A stretch of DNA of 64,000 nucleotides from Trueperaceae bacterium. GTDB taxonomy: Bacteria > Deinococcota > Deinococci > Deinococcales > Trueperaceae. Under the pieces are notes generated by a model. The model made no database searches, was not told the origin of the DNA, and was given only the letters and a program-made list of their open reading frames with translations. Positions 40,881 to 49,872 of the stretch are shown in pieces (the stretch's first letter is position 1; every line of letters starts with the position of its first letter). The position numbers and the translations under genes were made by a program. The stretch spans positions 1-64,000 of the forward strand of contig JAMLIB010000001.1 in assembly GCA_023954415.1 (NCBI GenBank), written 5' to 3'.

Positions 40881-40901
40881 TGGCGACGGCTCGGCCGGCG
40901 C

Positions 40902-41852
40902 TCAGCTGGGCGGAAGCGAGTCCTGGTGTGCCGGCGCCTGCGGCTTGCCCCATATGAGCGAGGCCACGACGCTGAGCGCGAGGATGCCGACGACCACCGC
41001 GAGCGACACGAGGCTCGGTATGTGCAAGACGTCGAGGAGCAACATCTTGGCGCCTATGTAGACGAGGATGATCGCCAGGCCGGTCTTCAGGTAGACGAAG
41101 CGGTGGACGACGTGCGCGAGGAGGAAGTACATGGAGCGCAGGCCGAGCACCGCCATGATGCTGGCCGTGAACACGATGAAGCCGTCGGTGGTCACCGCGA
41201 AGATGGCCGGGATGGAGTCGACGGCGAAGAGCAGGTCGGTGAACTCGATGACCACCAGCACGAGGAGCAGCGGCGTCGCCATGCGCACGCCGTTCCTGAT
41301 CGTGAAGAACTTCTGGCCGTCGTACTCGGCGCTCACCGGCATGAGGCGCTTGACCAGGCGCAGGGCGGGGTTCTTCTCGAGGTCCGATTCGCCGTCGCCC
41401 TTCTGGAAGAGCATCCGCGCGCCGGTGAAGAGGAGGAAGGCGCCGAAGATGTAGAGCACCCAACTGAACGCCTGGATGAGCGTGGCGCCGACCACGATCA
41501 TGATGCCCCGCAGCAGGAGCGCGCCGACGATGCCCCACAGAAGGACGCGCTGCTGGTACTTGAAGGGCGTCTTGAAGTACGAGAACACGAGCACGAACAC
41601 GAAGATGTTGTCGACGGACAACGACCACTCGAGCACGTACCCCGTCACGTACTGGATGGCCTTCTCGGGGCCGAGCCAGAAGTTGAAGGCCAGTCCGAGG
41701 AGGAGCGACAGGCTCACCCAGACGCCGGTCCAGAGCGCGGCCTCCTGGGGCTTGACGACGTGCGCCTTGCGCTGGAAGACGCCGAGATCGATGGCAAGCA
41801 TCGCGAAGACGAAGCCGATGAAGGCGAACCAGGCCCATAGCGGTTCGGTCAT
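40902..41852 (-). CDS. TerC/Alx-family membrane protein
   Basis: 316 aa with about nine helices. Conserved acidic motifs are seen: LEWSLSVDNIFVF in helix 3 and VVIEFTDLLFAVDSIPAIFAV in helix 7, with a cytoplasmic loop (KGDGESDLEKNP) between. Members act in metal handling; E. coli Alx, which is under the same riboswitch class, is linked to Mn2+ export. ATG 41852 has GGGAGG 7 nt upstream. The yybP-ykoY riboswitch in its leader supports a manganese role here. Confidence 0.92.
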   Translation of the reverse strand: MTEPLWAWFAFIGFVFAMLAIDLGVFQRKAHVVKPQEAALWTGVWVSLSLLLGLAFNFWLGPEKAIQYVTGYVLEWSLSVDNIFVFVLVFSYFKTPFKYQQRVLLWGIVGALLLRGIMIVVGATLIQAFSWVLYIFGAFLLFTGARMLFQKGDGESDLEKNPALRLVKRLMPVSAEYDGQKFFTIRNGVRMATPLLLVLVVIEFTDLLFAVDSIPAIFAVTTDGFIVFTASIMAVLGLRSMYFLLAHVVHRFVYLKTGLAIILVYIGAKMLLLDVLHIPSLVSLAVVVGILALSVVASLIWGKPQAPAHQDSLPPS

Positions 41853-41865
41853 GATGACCTCCCGT

Positions 41866-41962
41866 TAGGGTCTCGCCTGAACGCGCGCCACCGGACGACC
41901 TTTGGTCGCCGTGTTGACGATGGCGGGCTCCCGCGGGGTGCGGGCGGCTACTCCCCCTCAAC
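41866..41962 (-). ncRNA. yybP-ykoY (Mn2+) riboswitch
   Basis: The minus strand carries the class landmarks in order: GGGGGAGTAGCC (about 41946-41957), a first hairpin arm, CATCGTCAACACGG (about 41908-41921), a second hairpin, and the 3' GGCGAGACCCT (about 41867-41877). The CCC of the 3' strand can pair with the 5' AGGG (closing stem) or with the GGG of the ribosome site four bases on. Mn2+ binding would then free the site and turn terC on; the mechanism is inferred. A TACACT -10 lies at 41971-41976. Confidence 0.82.
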
Positions 41963-41970
41963 GGCCAACG

Positions 41971-41976
41971 AGTGTA
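41971..41976 (-). promoter_or_regulatory. -10 box upstream of the riboswitch
   Basis: TACACT on the minus strand, placed so that transcription would begin just before the conserved 5' strand of the riboswitch. No clear -35. Confidence 0.4.
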
Positions 41977-42088
41977 ACCCGTGGACAGGGGGGAGCGAGC
42001 GAGCGGACCGACACGTGGCCCATGCGGCACGTCCGGCCACCGGATGCGGCAGGTTGTAACCTGGGAGCAAGTCGAGCGGAGGCAGGCC

Positions 42089-43747
42089 ATGGCTACCGAG
42101 AAGCAGGTGCGGCTCACGTTGGAGGAGCTGCGGGCCGACGTCATAGGCGAGGGGGCGTGTTTCGCGACGCCCTTCGGGGCACGGCGCCTCACCTACGCCG
42201 ACCATATCGCCTCGGGCCGCCCGCTCGCGTCCATCGAGGAGGCGTTGGCGCGCGCCGTGCTCCCTCTATACGCCAACACCCACACCGAGGACAGCGCCAC
42301 GGGCGCCCATACGACGGAGCTGACTGAGTCGGCGCGCGCCTACCTCAAGCGCCGGCTCGGCGGCGGTGAGCGCCACAAGCTCATCTTCGCCGGCACCGGC
42401 GCCACCGGCGCGCTCAAGCGGCTGCAGGAAGTGCTCGGCGTCAGCGTGGCTCCGCACTTGCGCGACAAGGTCGTCGGCATGCTCGAGCCGCACGACCGCT
42501 GGGTCGTCTTCGTCGGGCCTTACGAGCATCACTCGAACGACGTCTCGTGGCGCGAATCGTTGGCCGAGCGGGTGCCGATCCCGTTGGCGCGCGATGGCAC
42601 GCTCGACCTCGCCGCGTTGCGGCGCGCGCTCAGCGATCCACGCTACCTGAACCGGCCGCGCCTAGGGTCGTTCTCGGCGGCCAGCAACGTGACCGGTCTC
42701 CTGACCGACGTAAGGGCGGTGGCCAAGCTGCTTCACGAGCACGGCGCCCTCGCCGCCTTCGATTTCGCCGCCAGCGCGCCATACGTGCAAATCGACGTGG
42801 GCGAGTCGGCTCCCGGCGCGAACGATGGCCTGGACGCCGTGGTGCTGAGCCCCCACAAGCTCCTCGGCGGCCCGGGCTCCACGGGGCTGCTCCTCATCCA
42901 CGAGTCGCTGTACTCGCTCAGTTGCCCGACGACGGCCGGCGGCGGCACGGTCACCTTCGTCAACCGCGATCAGCAGCGCTACGTCGCCGACGTGGAGACG
43001 AGGGAGGACGCCGGCACGCCCGGCATCCTGCAGAAGCTCCGCGCCGCCATGGCCTTCCGCGTGAAAGAGCGCGTCGGTGAGGACCTGATCGCCGAGCGCG
43101 AGGAGGCTTACATCCGCCGGGCCATCGCGCGGCTCGTCGGCAACCCCAAGGTCGAGATCCTGGGGAACCTGGAGGCGCCGCGCCTGGCCGTGGTGTCGTT
43201 CCTCCTGAAGCCCGCCGGACGCTACCTCCACCCGCGTTTCGTCGTCAGGCTCCTCTCGGACCTCTTCGGCATCCAGGGGCGGGCCGGCTGTTCCTGCGCC
43301 GGCCCTTACGGACACGACCTCCTCGGGATCGACGAGACGGTCTCGAACAGGTACCTGGGACAGATCGAGGCCGGCTACGACGGCCTGAAGCCTGGGTGGT
43401 GCCGGTTGAGCTTCCACTTCATGATCGACGAGGCGGAGTTCGATTTCCTCCTGTCGGCCGTCGAGTTCCTGGCCGAGGAGGGTGACGCGTTCCTACCCCT
43501 CTACGACTTCGACTGGCGTAGCGGCGCGTGGCGGCATGCGTCCAGGGCGGGCGACGGGTATGCGGAAGGGGCGTTCGAGCCGGAGTCCTGGGCGCCCGTC
43601 GCGACCTCCCCGCGCAGACGCCCCGAGGACTACGCTGCTTACCTCGCCGAAGCGCGGCGTTTGGCGGCCCAACTGCGCATCGCCCCGCCCGTCGCCCCGG
43701 ACCGCGCCACTGCGGCCGACACCGCGTTAGCGCGGTTCCAGTACTGA
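42089..43747 (+). CDS. Class V aminotransferase (cysteine desulfurase-like)
   Basis: 552 aa, longer than the roughly 400 of IscS/SufS. The PLP Lys257 is in SPHKLLGG, with HHSND (about 152) and a Cys-rich loop RAGCSCAGPYGH (about 412) where desulfurases have their active Cys. The last 100 residues form an extra helical tail. This long subgroup is widespread but its substrate is not settled; it may be a sulfur-mobilising or kynureninase-like enzyme. ATG 42089 follows GGAGG. It is convergent with the transporter gene. Confidence 0.75.
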   Translation: MATEKQVRLTLEELRADVIGEGACFATPFGARRLTYADHIASGRPLASIEEALARAVLPLYANTHTEDSATGAHTTELTESARAYLKRRLGGGERHKLIFAGTGATGALKRLQEVLGVSVAPHLRDKVVGMLEPHDRWVVFVGPYEHHSNDVSWRESLAERVPIPLARDGTLDLAALRRALSDPRYLNRPRLGSFSAASNVTGLLTDVRAVAKLLHEHGALAAFDFAASAPYVQIDVGESAPGANDGLDAVVLSPHKLLGGPGSTGLLLIHESLYSLSCPTTAGGGTVTFVNRDQQRYVADVETREDAGTPGILQKLRAAMAFRVKERVGEDLIAEREEAYIRRAIARLVGNPKVEILGNLEAPRLAVVSFLLKPAGRYLHPRFVVRLLSDLFGIQGRAGCSCAGPYGHDLLGIDETVSNRYLGQIEAGYDGLKPGWCRLSFHFMIDEAEFDFLLSAVEFLAEEGDAFLPLYDFDWRSGAWRHASRAGDGYAEGAFEPESWAPVATSPRRRPEDYAAYLAEARRLAAQLRIAPPVAPDRATAADTALARFQY

Positions 43748-43775
43748 CCGGGCCGGGGTTCCGGCGTCCCGGAAG

Positions 43776-45095
43776 CTAGCGTCCGGCCAGGGCAGCGGTC
43801 TCGCGCCGCAGGTTGACGCTCAGCCAGACCACCTGTGCCAGCGTGGCGACCACGAACGCGAACATCGCGACGGGCAGGGCCGGGAAGCGTTGGACAACGA
43901 TGCCGGCTACGAGCAGGGCCGCGCTGACACCGAGGAAGACGACGGTAGCCGAGCCGATGACGGCCGTGCGCTTGGCATGCACGGCCACGCCTTGTAGGAG
44001 GTTGCGGAAGGCGTCGAGGGACGGCCAGAGGAGCGCCCAGGTGAACCCGACGGTCGCGAGGGCGGCCAGGGACGGGCTGAGGCCCGAGACCGTCCCGAAC
44101 CAAAAGCGGGAGAGGGGCGTGAACGCGACCGCCAGCATGATCAGCAGGAGAGAGCCTCCCAGTAGCCACGTGAAGCGCCGCAGCGTGCGGTAGGCACCGG
44201 GACGGTCTAGGAGCGCGACGACCACCTCGTTGAGGGCGAACGCCACCGACCGCAGCATGAACAGTAGGCCGTTCGCGATCGGCCAGACCGCGAGCGACGC
44301 GAGCGCCTCCGGCATCCTCGCCAGCGCCGCGCTGCCTAGCGGCTGCACGAGGAGCGACAGGAGGCTCGTGAGGAGCAGGGGGAGGAAGAAGGCCAGGAAG
44401 GCGCCGACGGTCAAGGGAGGCGTGACGGTCACGGCCTGGTCGAGCTGCTTGCGCACTACGGGTAGGGCGGCGAGACCGCTGTAAAGCGCCTCCACCGTCA
44501 CGCCGCAGATGACAGCCAACGTCGCGGTCACCACGCCGGGGGCGCCGAGCGCGAAGCCGAGGAAGGCCGCCGCGCCGACGACGGTAACGAGGCGCAGCGC
44601 CGTGCCGATGGTGACGTGGTGAGAACGCCCGAACCGGATCAACAGACCCTGATGGAACCGCCGATAGGCGATCGCCCACGTCCAGGGGAGCATCAGCTTC
44701 AGGCCCAGCCTGGCCGGCTCGACGACGCTCGCGGGTGGCCCGAGTAGCGGGACGATGACGAGGTCGAAGAGGGGCGTGAACGCCAGCAAGGCGTGCAGCG
44801 CCGTCAGCCCCACGCCGAGCGCCATCATGAAACGGTAGATGAGTCGGTGGGAGGCCCGGTCTCTGGCCAGGGCCACACTGGCGGCCAGCAGCATCATCAC
44901 GGGCGCCTCGATGATGAGCGAGACGGGGAGGACCACGCCGCCGTAAGCCGCGAGGTGCAGCTCCGGGTCGGTGAGGCGCGTCACGGTGGCGCTGACCGCC
45001 GGCAGTTCCATGGCCATCACCAACCAGCTCGCCGCGAGCGGGAGCCACGTCCTGAAGACGTCTCCCAAGCGGACGGGCTGGCCGGCTTCTGTCAC
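43776..45095 (-). CDS. MOP-superfamily (MATE/ANK-like) membrane transporter
   Basis: 439 aa from GTG 45095, with about 12 hydrophobic helices and few charges. The arrangement, and the segment IAYRRFHQGLLIRFGRS, recall MATE exporters and the progressive ankylosis (ANK) branch. Substrate not predictable. TACAGT at 45104-45109 on this strand, 8 nt upstream, favours GTG 45095 over GTG 45143. The SufR-like gene is upstream on the same strand, about 100 bp away. Confidence 0.7.
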   Translation of the reverse strand: MTEAGQPVRLGDVFRTWLPLAASWLVMAMELPAVSATVTRLTDPELHLAAYGGVVLPVSLIIEAPVMMLLAASVALARDRASHRLIYRFMMALGVGLTALHALLAFTPLFDLVIVPLLGPPASVVEPARLGLKLMLPWTWAIAYRRFHQGLLIRFGRSHHVTIGTALRLVTVVGAAAFLGFALGAPGVVTATLAVICGVTVEALYSGLAALPVVRKQLDQAVTVTPPLTVGAFLAFFLPLLLTSLLSLLVQPLGSAALARMPEALASLAVWPIANGLLFMLRSVAFALNEVVVALLDRPGAYRTLRRFTWLLGGSLLLIMLAVAFTPLSRFWFGTVSGLSPSLAALATVGFTWALLWPSLDAFRNLLQGVAVHAKRTAVIGSATVVFLGVSAALLVAGIVVQRFPALPVAMFAFVVATLAQVVWLSVNLRRETAALAGR

Positions 45096-45196
45096 TGGCG
45101 AGAACTGTACATCCGCCGTGGGGTCGCGGGTGGCTTGCGCCACCGGGAGTTACGTCGCGCTGCCCGTCCGGCCTTCGAGGAGGCGCTGGAGTCGGC

Positions 45197-45841
45197 CTAC
45201 CTCAGCGTGAACACGCAAGCGGCCGAACCGTCGGTGATGCAGGCCAGCTGATCGACCTCGTCGCCCAGCAATCGCCTCAGTAGGACATGGTCGTACCGGC
45301 ACACTGCCTGGCTAGAGTGGGCGAGTCGGTGGAACACGCAGTTGGCGGCCAGCAGTCGACCGCCCTCGTCGACGGAGGCCTCGTAACCGAGCTCGTGAAG
45401 GATGGCCGCGACCTCGGCGATCCGCTCACCACCCTGCTTGCCGGCCAGCCGTGGCTCCAGCTCGTTCGCGACCTCGTCCGCCATCTTCACCAGCATCTGA
45501 TCGAGCCCGCTCTCGCCGAACAGCTCGCGCACGTTGCGCAGCATGTCGTCAGCGAGCTTCGCATAACTCCGGGGGAAGAGCTCGAGCGCGGCCTCGGTCA
45601 ACGTGAACGCCCGACCTGGCCGACCCCCGGTCGTGCGGTGTCCGAGGACGCGGAGGAGACCGTCCCGTTCGAGCGAGGTGACATGTTGCTGCACGGCGTT
45701 GCGGGATACCGACAAGGCTTCCGCCAACTCCTCGACGGTCTGACCGCGATCGCGGTGGCGCAGTACCTGGCCGAGGAGGCGCCACCGTGCCTCGGAGAGG
45801 TGGCGGTTCGTCGGGATCCTGCGAGTGTCGGTCTGGTTCAT
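45197..45841 (-). CDS. SufR-like iron-sulfur transcription regulator
   Basis: 214 aa. A winged helix-turn-helix (about residues 18-80: LGQVLRHRDRGQTVEELAEAL, with a turn, NAVQQHVTSLERDGLL) is followed by a helical domain with Cys168, Cys181, Cys201 and Cys209 in NCVFH, CRYDH, ACITDGSAACVF. SufR repressors hold an Fe-S cluster with Cys of this kind and control Fe-S assembly genes. The neighbouring long class V aminotransferase would be a logical but unproven target. ATG 45841. Confidence 0.8.
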   Translation of the reverse strand: MNQTDTRRIPTNRHLSEARWRLLGQVLRHRDRGQTVEELAEALSVSRNAVQQHVTSLERDGLLRVLGHRTTGGRPGRAFTLTEAALELFPRSYAKLADDMLRNVRELFGESGLDQMLVKMADEVANELEPRLAGKQGGERIAEVAAILHELGYEASVDEGGRLLAANCVFHRLAHSSQAVCRYDHVLLRRLLGDEVDQLACITDGSAACVFTLR

Positions 45842-45959
45842 CGTCCTGGTGGGCCGTAGCGAGACGAGCTACGCCTGCGCCTTCCGGGGCATCATGGCAT
45901 GTGCGCTTGTCCTCATGTCGGCGCGGTGTACGTACGCGGCGCCGCTCATGAGCCTCTGG

Positions 45960-45965
45960 TAGCCT
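45960..45965 (+). promoter_or_regulatory. Leaderless-type -10 (TAGCCT)
   Basis: TAGCCT ends 6 nt before ATG 45972. Confidence 0.5.
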
Positions 45966-45971
45966 CGGGCC

Positions 45972-46529
45972 ATGACGCGAACCAGCGCTACTACAACTGA
46001 GAGGCGTACGACGGGCCGGCGAACGGGGCGCTCGTACCTCACCGCGTTAGCCTTCGTCGCGCTCGCGCTGGCGGTGGCGGCGTGCGCTCCAGCGACCTCC
46101 AGCTCGAGCTTCACGCCGATAGTCGTGGCCGGCTCCTCGATCAGGGTCGAGCAGGGCCAGACCTACTACCTACGCTTCGATCACTCTTTGGCCCAGTTCG
46201 ACCTGGCGCCGAAGGACCTCGAGGTCAGCCTGTGGGTGCCGTCCGGCTACAACGCGTCGCGCGGCGACGCCGCCAGCATGTTCGGTCTCCTCGACGCGCG
46301 CGTGGCGGACGGCTGGCAGGTGACGCTCAGTAACGTGATGGTGGAGCAGCGCAACTCGACGAGCGCGTCGTTCAACACCACTACGACCGACTACTCGTTA
46401 TGGTCCGTGGTGAAGGTCGTGGTGCCGCAGGACATCATCCCGGGCCCCTACCGCTTGCGCGCCACGTTGCAGGCGCGCGGCGGCAAGAGCGTGCCGCTCG
46501 CCGCCACGCTGGACGTGCAGCCGAAGTAG
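45972..46529 (+). CDS. Hypothetical lipoprotein
   Basis: 185 aa. The N-terminus has several Arg/Thr, then a hydrophobic stretch ending AVAACAP, with lipidated Cys near residue 38. The exported part is about 145 residues, beta-rich and Ser/Thr/Asn-rich (ASMFGLLDARVADGW, SASFNTTTTDYSLW), with no recognised domain. Divergent from the SufR-like gene and expressed from its own -10. Confidence 0.7.
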   Translation: MTRTSATTTERRTTGRRTGRSYLTALAFVALALAVAACAPATSSSSFTPIVVAGSSIRVEQGQTYYLRFDHSLAQFDLAPKDLEVSLWVPSGYNASRGDAASMFGLLDARVADGWQVTLSNVMVEQRNSTSASFNTTTTDYSLWSVVKVVVPQDIIPGPYRLRATLQARGGKSVPLAATLDVQPK

Positions 46530-46539
46530 CAGTCAACGG

Positions 46540-46965
46540 CTATAGGTCGACGCCCTCACGCGCCACGCCGCTGAGGCACCACATGCCGGCGCGTTCGCCG
46601 AAGCGCGCCCTCGCCACGGCCACGATGTAGGTCACCGTGCCGGCCCCCGCGTCCACCGCAAGCGTCGCCCTCGCGCTATCGCCGACCTGTCTGACCTCCG
46701 TGAGCCTGGCGGCGTTGCCGTGCGCGAGGGGGGCGAAGCGCTCGTTGGTGAACGCGCGCACGAAATGCGTCTCGCTGCCGAGCGCTCCGCGCATCCGGTC
46801 GGAAGCGTGCGCGTAGAAGTGCGCGGCCGCCTTCTCCCCGCCGCCCACTGCCGCCGCCAGCCCGCTGAGCAGCGCCATGGCCTCGCCGGCCACCCCGCCG
46901 TCTCCGTCTGCGCCGGTGCCGTCCGGCTCGCCGGCTGCCGCCCCCGCGACATAGCGGTCGCTCAA
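46540..46965 (-). CDS. Small hypothetical protein, coupled to the aldehyde dehydrogenase
   Basis: 141 aa from TTG 46965, which overlaps the dehydrogenase stop (TTGA). The C-terminal 90 residues look like the DUF4864/NTF2-type fold: FYAHASDRMRGALGSETHFVRAF, FAPLAHGNAARLTEV, and a final strand ending WCLSGVAREGVDL. The first 45 residues are Gly/Ala/Asp-rich. Function unknown; family assignment is tentative. Confidence 0.55.
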   Translation of the reverse strand: MSDRYVAGAAAGEPDGTGADGDGGVAGEAMALLSGLAAAVGGGEKAAAHFYAHASDRMRGALGSETHFVRAFTNERFAPLAHGNAARLTEVRQVGDSARATLAVDAGAGTVTYIVAVARARFGERAGMWCLSGVAREGVDL

Positions 46966-48401
46966 GCCCGCCCGAGCCCCATGGCCACGTACTTGACGCT
47001 CAGGTACTCGTGGATGCCCCATGGCCCGCCCTCACGCCCGATGCCGGACTGCTTCACCCCTCCGAACGGCGCGTACGGTGCGGACGGCACGCCGTCGTTG
47101 ACGCCGACGATGCCGTACTCCAGGGCCTCCGAGACGCGGAAGGCGCGCCCGAGGTCGCGCGTGTACAAGTAGGCGGCCAGGCCGAAGGGCGTGTCGTTGG
47201 CGAGCCTCACGGCCTCGTCCTCAGTCTCGAACGCCGCGATGGGCGCCACCGGCCCGAACGTCTCCTCGCGCATGAGCAGCGCGTCGCGCCGTACACCCGC
47301 CAGCACCGTGGGAGCGTGGTAGAGCCCGTCGAGTCGCTTCCCGCCTGTCACGATCCGCGCACCGCCGCCGACCGCCTCGGCGACGTGGCGCTCGACCTTC
47401 GCGACCGCCTGGGCGTCGACGAGCGGACCGACGTCGGTCGCTGCGTCCAAGGGGTCGCCGACCACGAGACGCGCGGCCGCGGCCGCGTACCGCTCGGTGA
47501 ACTCCTCGACTACCGAGGAGTGGACGTAGATCCGGTTGGCGCACACGCAGGTCTGCCCGGCGTTGCGGAACTTGCTGGCCATCACCTGCGCGACGGCGTC
47601 GTCGAGGTCGGCGTCCGCGAAGACGAGGAACGGGGCGTGGCCGCCGAGCTCGAGCGAGATGCGCTTCACCGTGGCGGCCGCCTGGGCGTAGAGGATGCGT
47701 CCGACCTCGGTCGAGCCGGTGAACGTCAGCTTGCGGATGCGCGGGTCCTCTATGAGCACGGTGGAGAGGGGCGCCGGATCGGACGTGGGCAGCACCTGGA
47801 GCGTACCGGCGGGCCCGCCGGCCGCCAGCCACAGGTCGGCGAGGAGGAGCGCGGAGACGGGCGACTGCTCCGCCGGCTTGAGCACGAACGTGCAGCCGGC
47901 GGCGAGCGCGGGTGCCGCCTTGCGCGTGACCATGGCCAGCGGGAAGTTCCACGGGGTGATGGCGAAGGCCGGGCCGACGGGCTGCGGGACGGCGAGCAGC
48001 CGCTTGCTCGGGTCCTGGGCGGGGAAGAGGTCGCCGTAGACGCGCTTGGCCTCCTCCGCGTACCACCTGACGAAGCCGGCGGCGTACTTGACCTCCCCGC
48101 GGGACTCCTTCAGGGGCTTGCCCATCTCGCGCGTCATGGTCGTCGCGAGCGCCTCGGTGTTCTCGATGATCAGGTCATGCCAGCGGGTGAGCACGTCCGA
48201 GCGTTCGAACGCGCTCGTGGCCCGCCATTTCTCGAAGGCCCCCCACGCCACGTCGGCGGCCCGGCGGGCCGTCTGCGCGTCGCAGTCGGCGACGTTGGCG
48301 AGCACCTTGCCCGAGGCCGGCTCGACGACCTCGAAGGTCCTCGTTGCGGCCTGCCATTCGTCGGTGAGGTACTTGGCGGTGACGTCGGCGAGCGTCTTCA
48401 T
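46962..48401 (-). CDS. gabD: NAD(P)-dependent succinate-semialdehyde dehydrogenase-type ALDH
   Basis: 479 aa. ITPWNFPLAM (cofactor), LELGGHAPF with the general-base Glu and GQTCVCANR with the nucleophile Cys are intact. Sequence style (PFGGVKQSGIGREGG) fits the GabD subgroup that oxidises succinate semialdehyde, though other short-chain semialdehydes are possible. No GABA transaminase is nearby. Start ATG 48401. Confidence 0.85.
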   Translation of the reverse strand: MKTLADVTAKYLTDEWQAATRTFEVVEPASGKVLANVADCDAQTARRAADVAWGAFEKWRATSAFERSDVLTRWHDLIIENTEALATTMTREMGKPLKESRGEVKYAAGFVRWYAEEAKRVYGDLFPAQDPSKRLLAVPQPVGPAFAITPWNFPLAMVTRKAAPALAAGCTFVLKPAEQSPVSALLLADLWLAAGGPAGTLQVLPTSDPAPLSTVLIEDPRIRKLTFTGSTEVGRILYAQAAATVKRISLELGGHAPFLVFADADLDDAVAQVMASKFRNAGQTCVCANRIYVHSSVVEEFTERYAAAAARLVVGDPLDAATDVGPLVDAQAVAKVERHVAEAVGGGARIVTGGKRLDGLYHAPTVLAGVRRDALLMREETFGPVAPIAAFETEDEAVRLANDTPFGLAAYLYTRDLGRAFRVSEALEYGIVGVNDGVPSAPYAPFGGVKQSGIGREGGPWGIHEYLSVKYVAMGLGRA

Positions 48402-48512
48402 GCTGCCGGTTCACGATCGGGGTTGAGTCGGCGCGGTTCCATGGTCCGAGTGTAGCGCCGCGGCCAGTCCCGGGTCGCGGCGATCTGGGCGCCGGCCGTG
48501 CCCGCCTGGGCT

Positions 48513-48560
48513 GGTCTTCCGGCCGGTCTTCCGGCCGGGCGTCCAGCCGGGCGTCCAGCC
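48513..48560. repeat. 12-bp tandem repeats, 2+2 copies
   Basis: Two identical copies of GGTCTTCCGGCC (48513-48536) followed by two of GGGCGTCCAGCC (48537-48560), in the 184-bp gap between lysA and gabD. The two units differ at four positions and so form a four-copy degenerate array. Nothing else is seen in this gap. Confidence 0.8.
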
Positions 48561-48585
48561 GCCGGACCCGCCAAGCGCCCGGCGC

Positions 48586-49797
48586 TTACGCCTCGTCTTC
48601 CAGGCGCCAGAGGTCTTCGGGCCGCTCCCGCCGGCGCACGAGGCGCGCCTCGCCCGCGCGCACGGCGACCTCGGCGGGGCGCAGGCTCCCGGCGTAGTTC
48701 GACGCCATGGCGAAGCCGTAGGCGCCCGCGGTCCCTACGGCCAGGAGGTCGCCCGCCGCGGCTGCGGGGAGCTCGACGTCCTGGCCTAGGCGGTCGGCGT
48801 TCTCGCATAGGGGCCCGTCGACGTCCGTCGGCAGACCGCTCTGGACGCCCCCGCGGCCGCCCTCCTCGACGCTGCTGCCCTCGCTCCCGCGGGAGCCTCC
48901 CCCGGCCTCGACGAGGTGGACCGGATGGCGGGCGCCGTAGAGCGCCGGTCGCAGGAGGTCGGCCATGCCGGCGTCGGCGATGACGTGCCGCCTCGCGCCC
49001 TCCTTGACGTGCAGCACGCGGGTGAGGAGCGTGCCCGCCTCGGCGATCACGAAGCGGCCCGGCTCGAGCAGCACGCGTTTGCCGGAGCGCTCGACGAACC
49101 GCTCGTAAGCCGCCGCGAAGCCCACGAGGGGCGCGTGCGGCACGGCGAGCCCGCCCCCGAAGTCCACGAGGTCGGCATCCGGGAAGTCCGCGTAGAGCGG
49201 CTCGAGGGCGGCGACCACCAGGTCGGCCACCGTCTCGTCGTCGAGCATCGAGCCGGCGTGGACGTGGAAGCCGGCCAAGCGACCGGTCGCTGCCACCTCG
49301 CCGGCTACCGCGAGGGCGGCCGCGGCCGGCTCGCCGAACTTGGAGGTGGCGGCGGCCGTGGCTAGGTGCTCGTGCGTATGGGGGTCGAAGCCGGGGTTGA
49401 CGCGCACGAGGAAACGCGTGTCGGGCGCGTCCGCCTCGCGCCAGACCCGCCAGACTCCGACCGAGTCGAGGCTGACGAGTCCGACGCCGGCCTCCGCAGC
49501 CCTCCGCGCGAGCGCGGGGGTATGCCCGGGGCCGCCGAGGACGATGCGCGCCGGAGCGAAGCCCGCGCGCAGCGCGCGCTCCAGCTCGCCCTCGGTGAGG
49601 GCCTCGGCGCCGACTCCCAGGGAGACGAGGTGCCGAAGCAGCGCGCCGTTGGCGTTGGCCTTCACGGCGTACCTTATGTCCGCGAAGGGGAACGCGGCTG
49701 CGAGGCGCGCGACCTGCTCGGTCACGACGTCCAGGTCGTAGACGTAGGTGGGGGTGCCGAAGCGTCCTGCAATGAGGCTCAACAAGGCGTCCGTCAT
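48586..49797 (-). CDS. lysA: Diaminopimelate decarboxylase
   Basis: Last step of lysine synthesis: meso-diaminopimelate to lysine, PLP-dependent. 403 aa. PLP Lys46 in YAVKANAN, HVHAGS, VDFGGGLAVPH and EPGRFVIAEAG are present, and the active-site Cys is in GPLCENADRL. Between the HPVHLVEA strand and that Cys motif is a Gly/Ser/Glu-rich insert of about 25 residues not usual in the family. Start ATG 49797, about 10 nt after TAGGCT on this strand. Confidence 0.9.
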   Translation of the reverse strand: MTDALLSLIAGRFGTPTYVYDLDVVTEQVARLAAAFPFADIRYAVKANANGALLRHLVSLGVGAEALTEGELERALRAGFAPARIVLGGPGHTPALARRAAEAGVGLVSLDSVGVWRVWREADAPDTRFLVRVNPGFDPHTHEHLATAAATSKFGEPAAAALAVAGEVAATGRLAGFHVHAGSMLDDETVADLVVAALEPLYADFPDADLVDFGGGLAVPHAPLVGFAAAYERFVERSGKRVLLEPGRFVIAEAGTLLTRVLHVKEGARRHVIADAGMADLLRPALYGARHPVHLVEAGGGSRGSEGSSVEEGGRGGVQSGLPTDVDGPLCENADRLGQDVELPAAAAGDLLAVGTAGAYGFAMASNYAGSLRPAEVAVRAGEARLVRRRERPEDLWRLEDEA

Positions 49798-49860
49798 CGG
49801 TTGCGCGAGCCTAGCACGGCGCCGCGGAGCCCGGACCGCGAGGCTCCGAGGCCGTCCGGT

Positions 49861-49866
49861 TATGCT
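49861..49866 (+). promoter_or_regulatory. Leaderless-type -10 (TATGCT)
   Basis: TATGCT ends 6 nt before ATG 49873. Confidence 0.55.
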
Positions 49867-49872
49867 ACCGGC

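Noticed and set aside
48398-48808. 136-codon minus-strand frame with GRPA repeats
   Set aside because: The repeats are the translation of the 12-bp tandem array, and the rest is a shadow of lysA.
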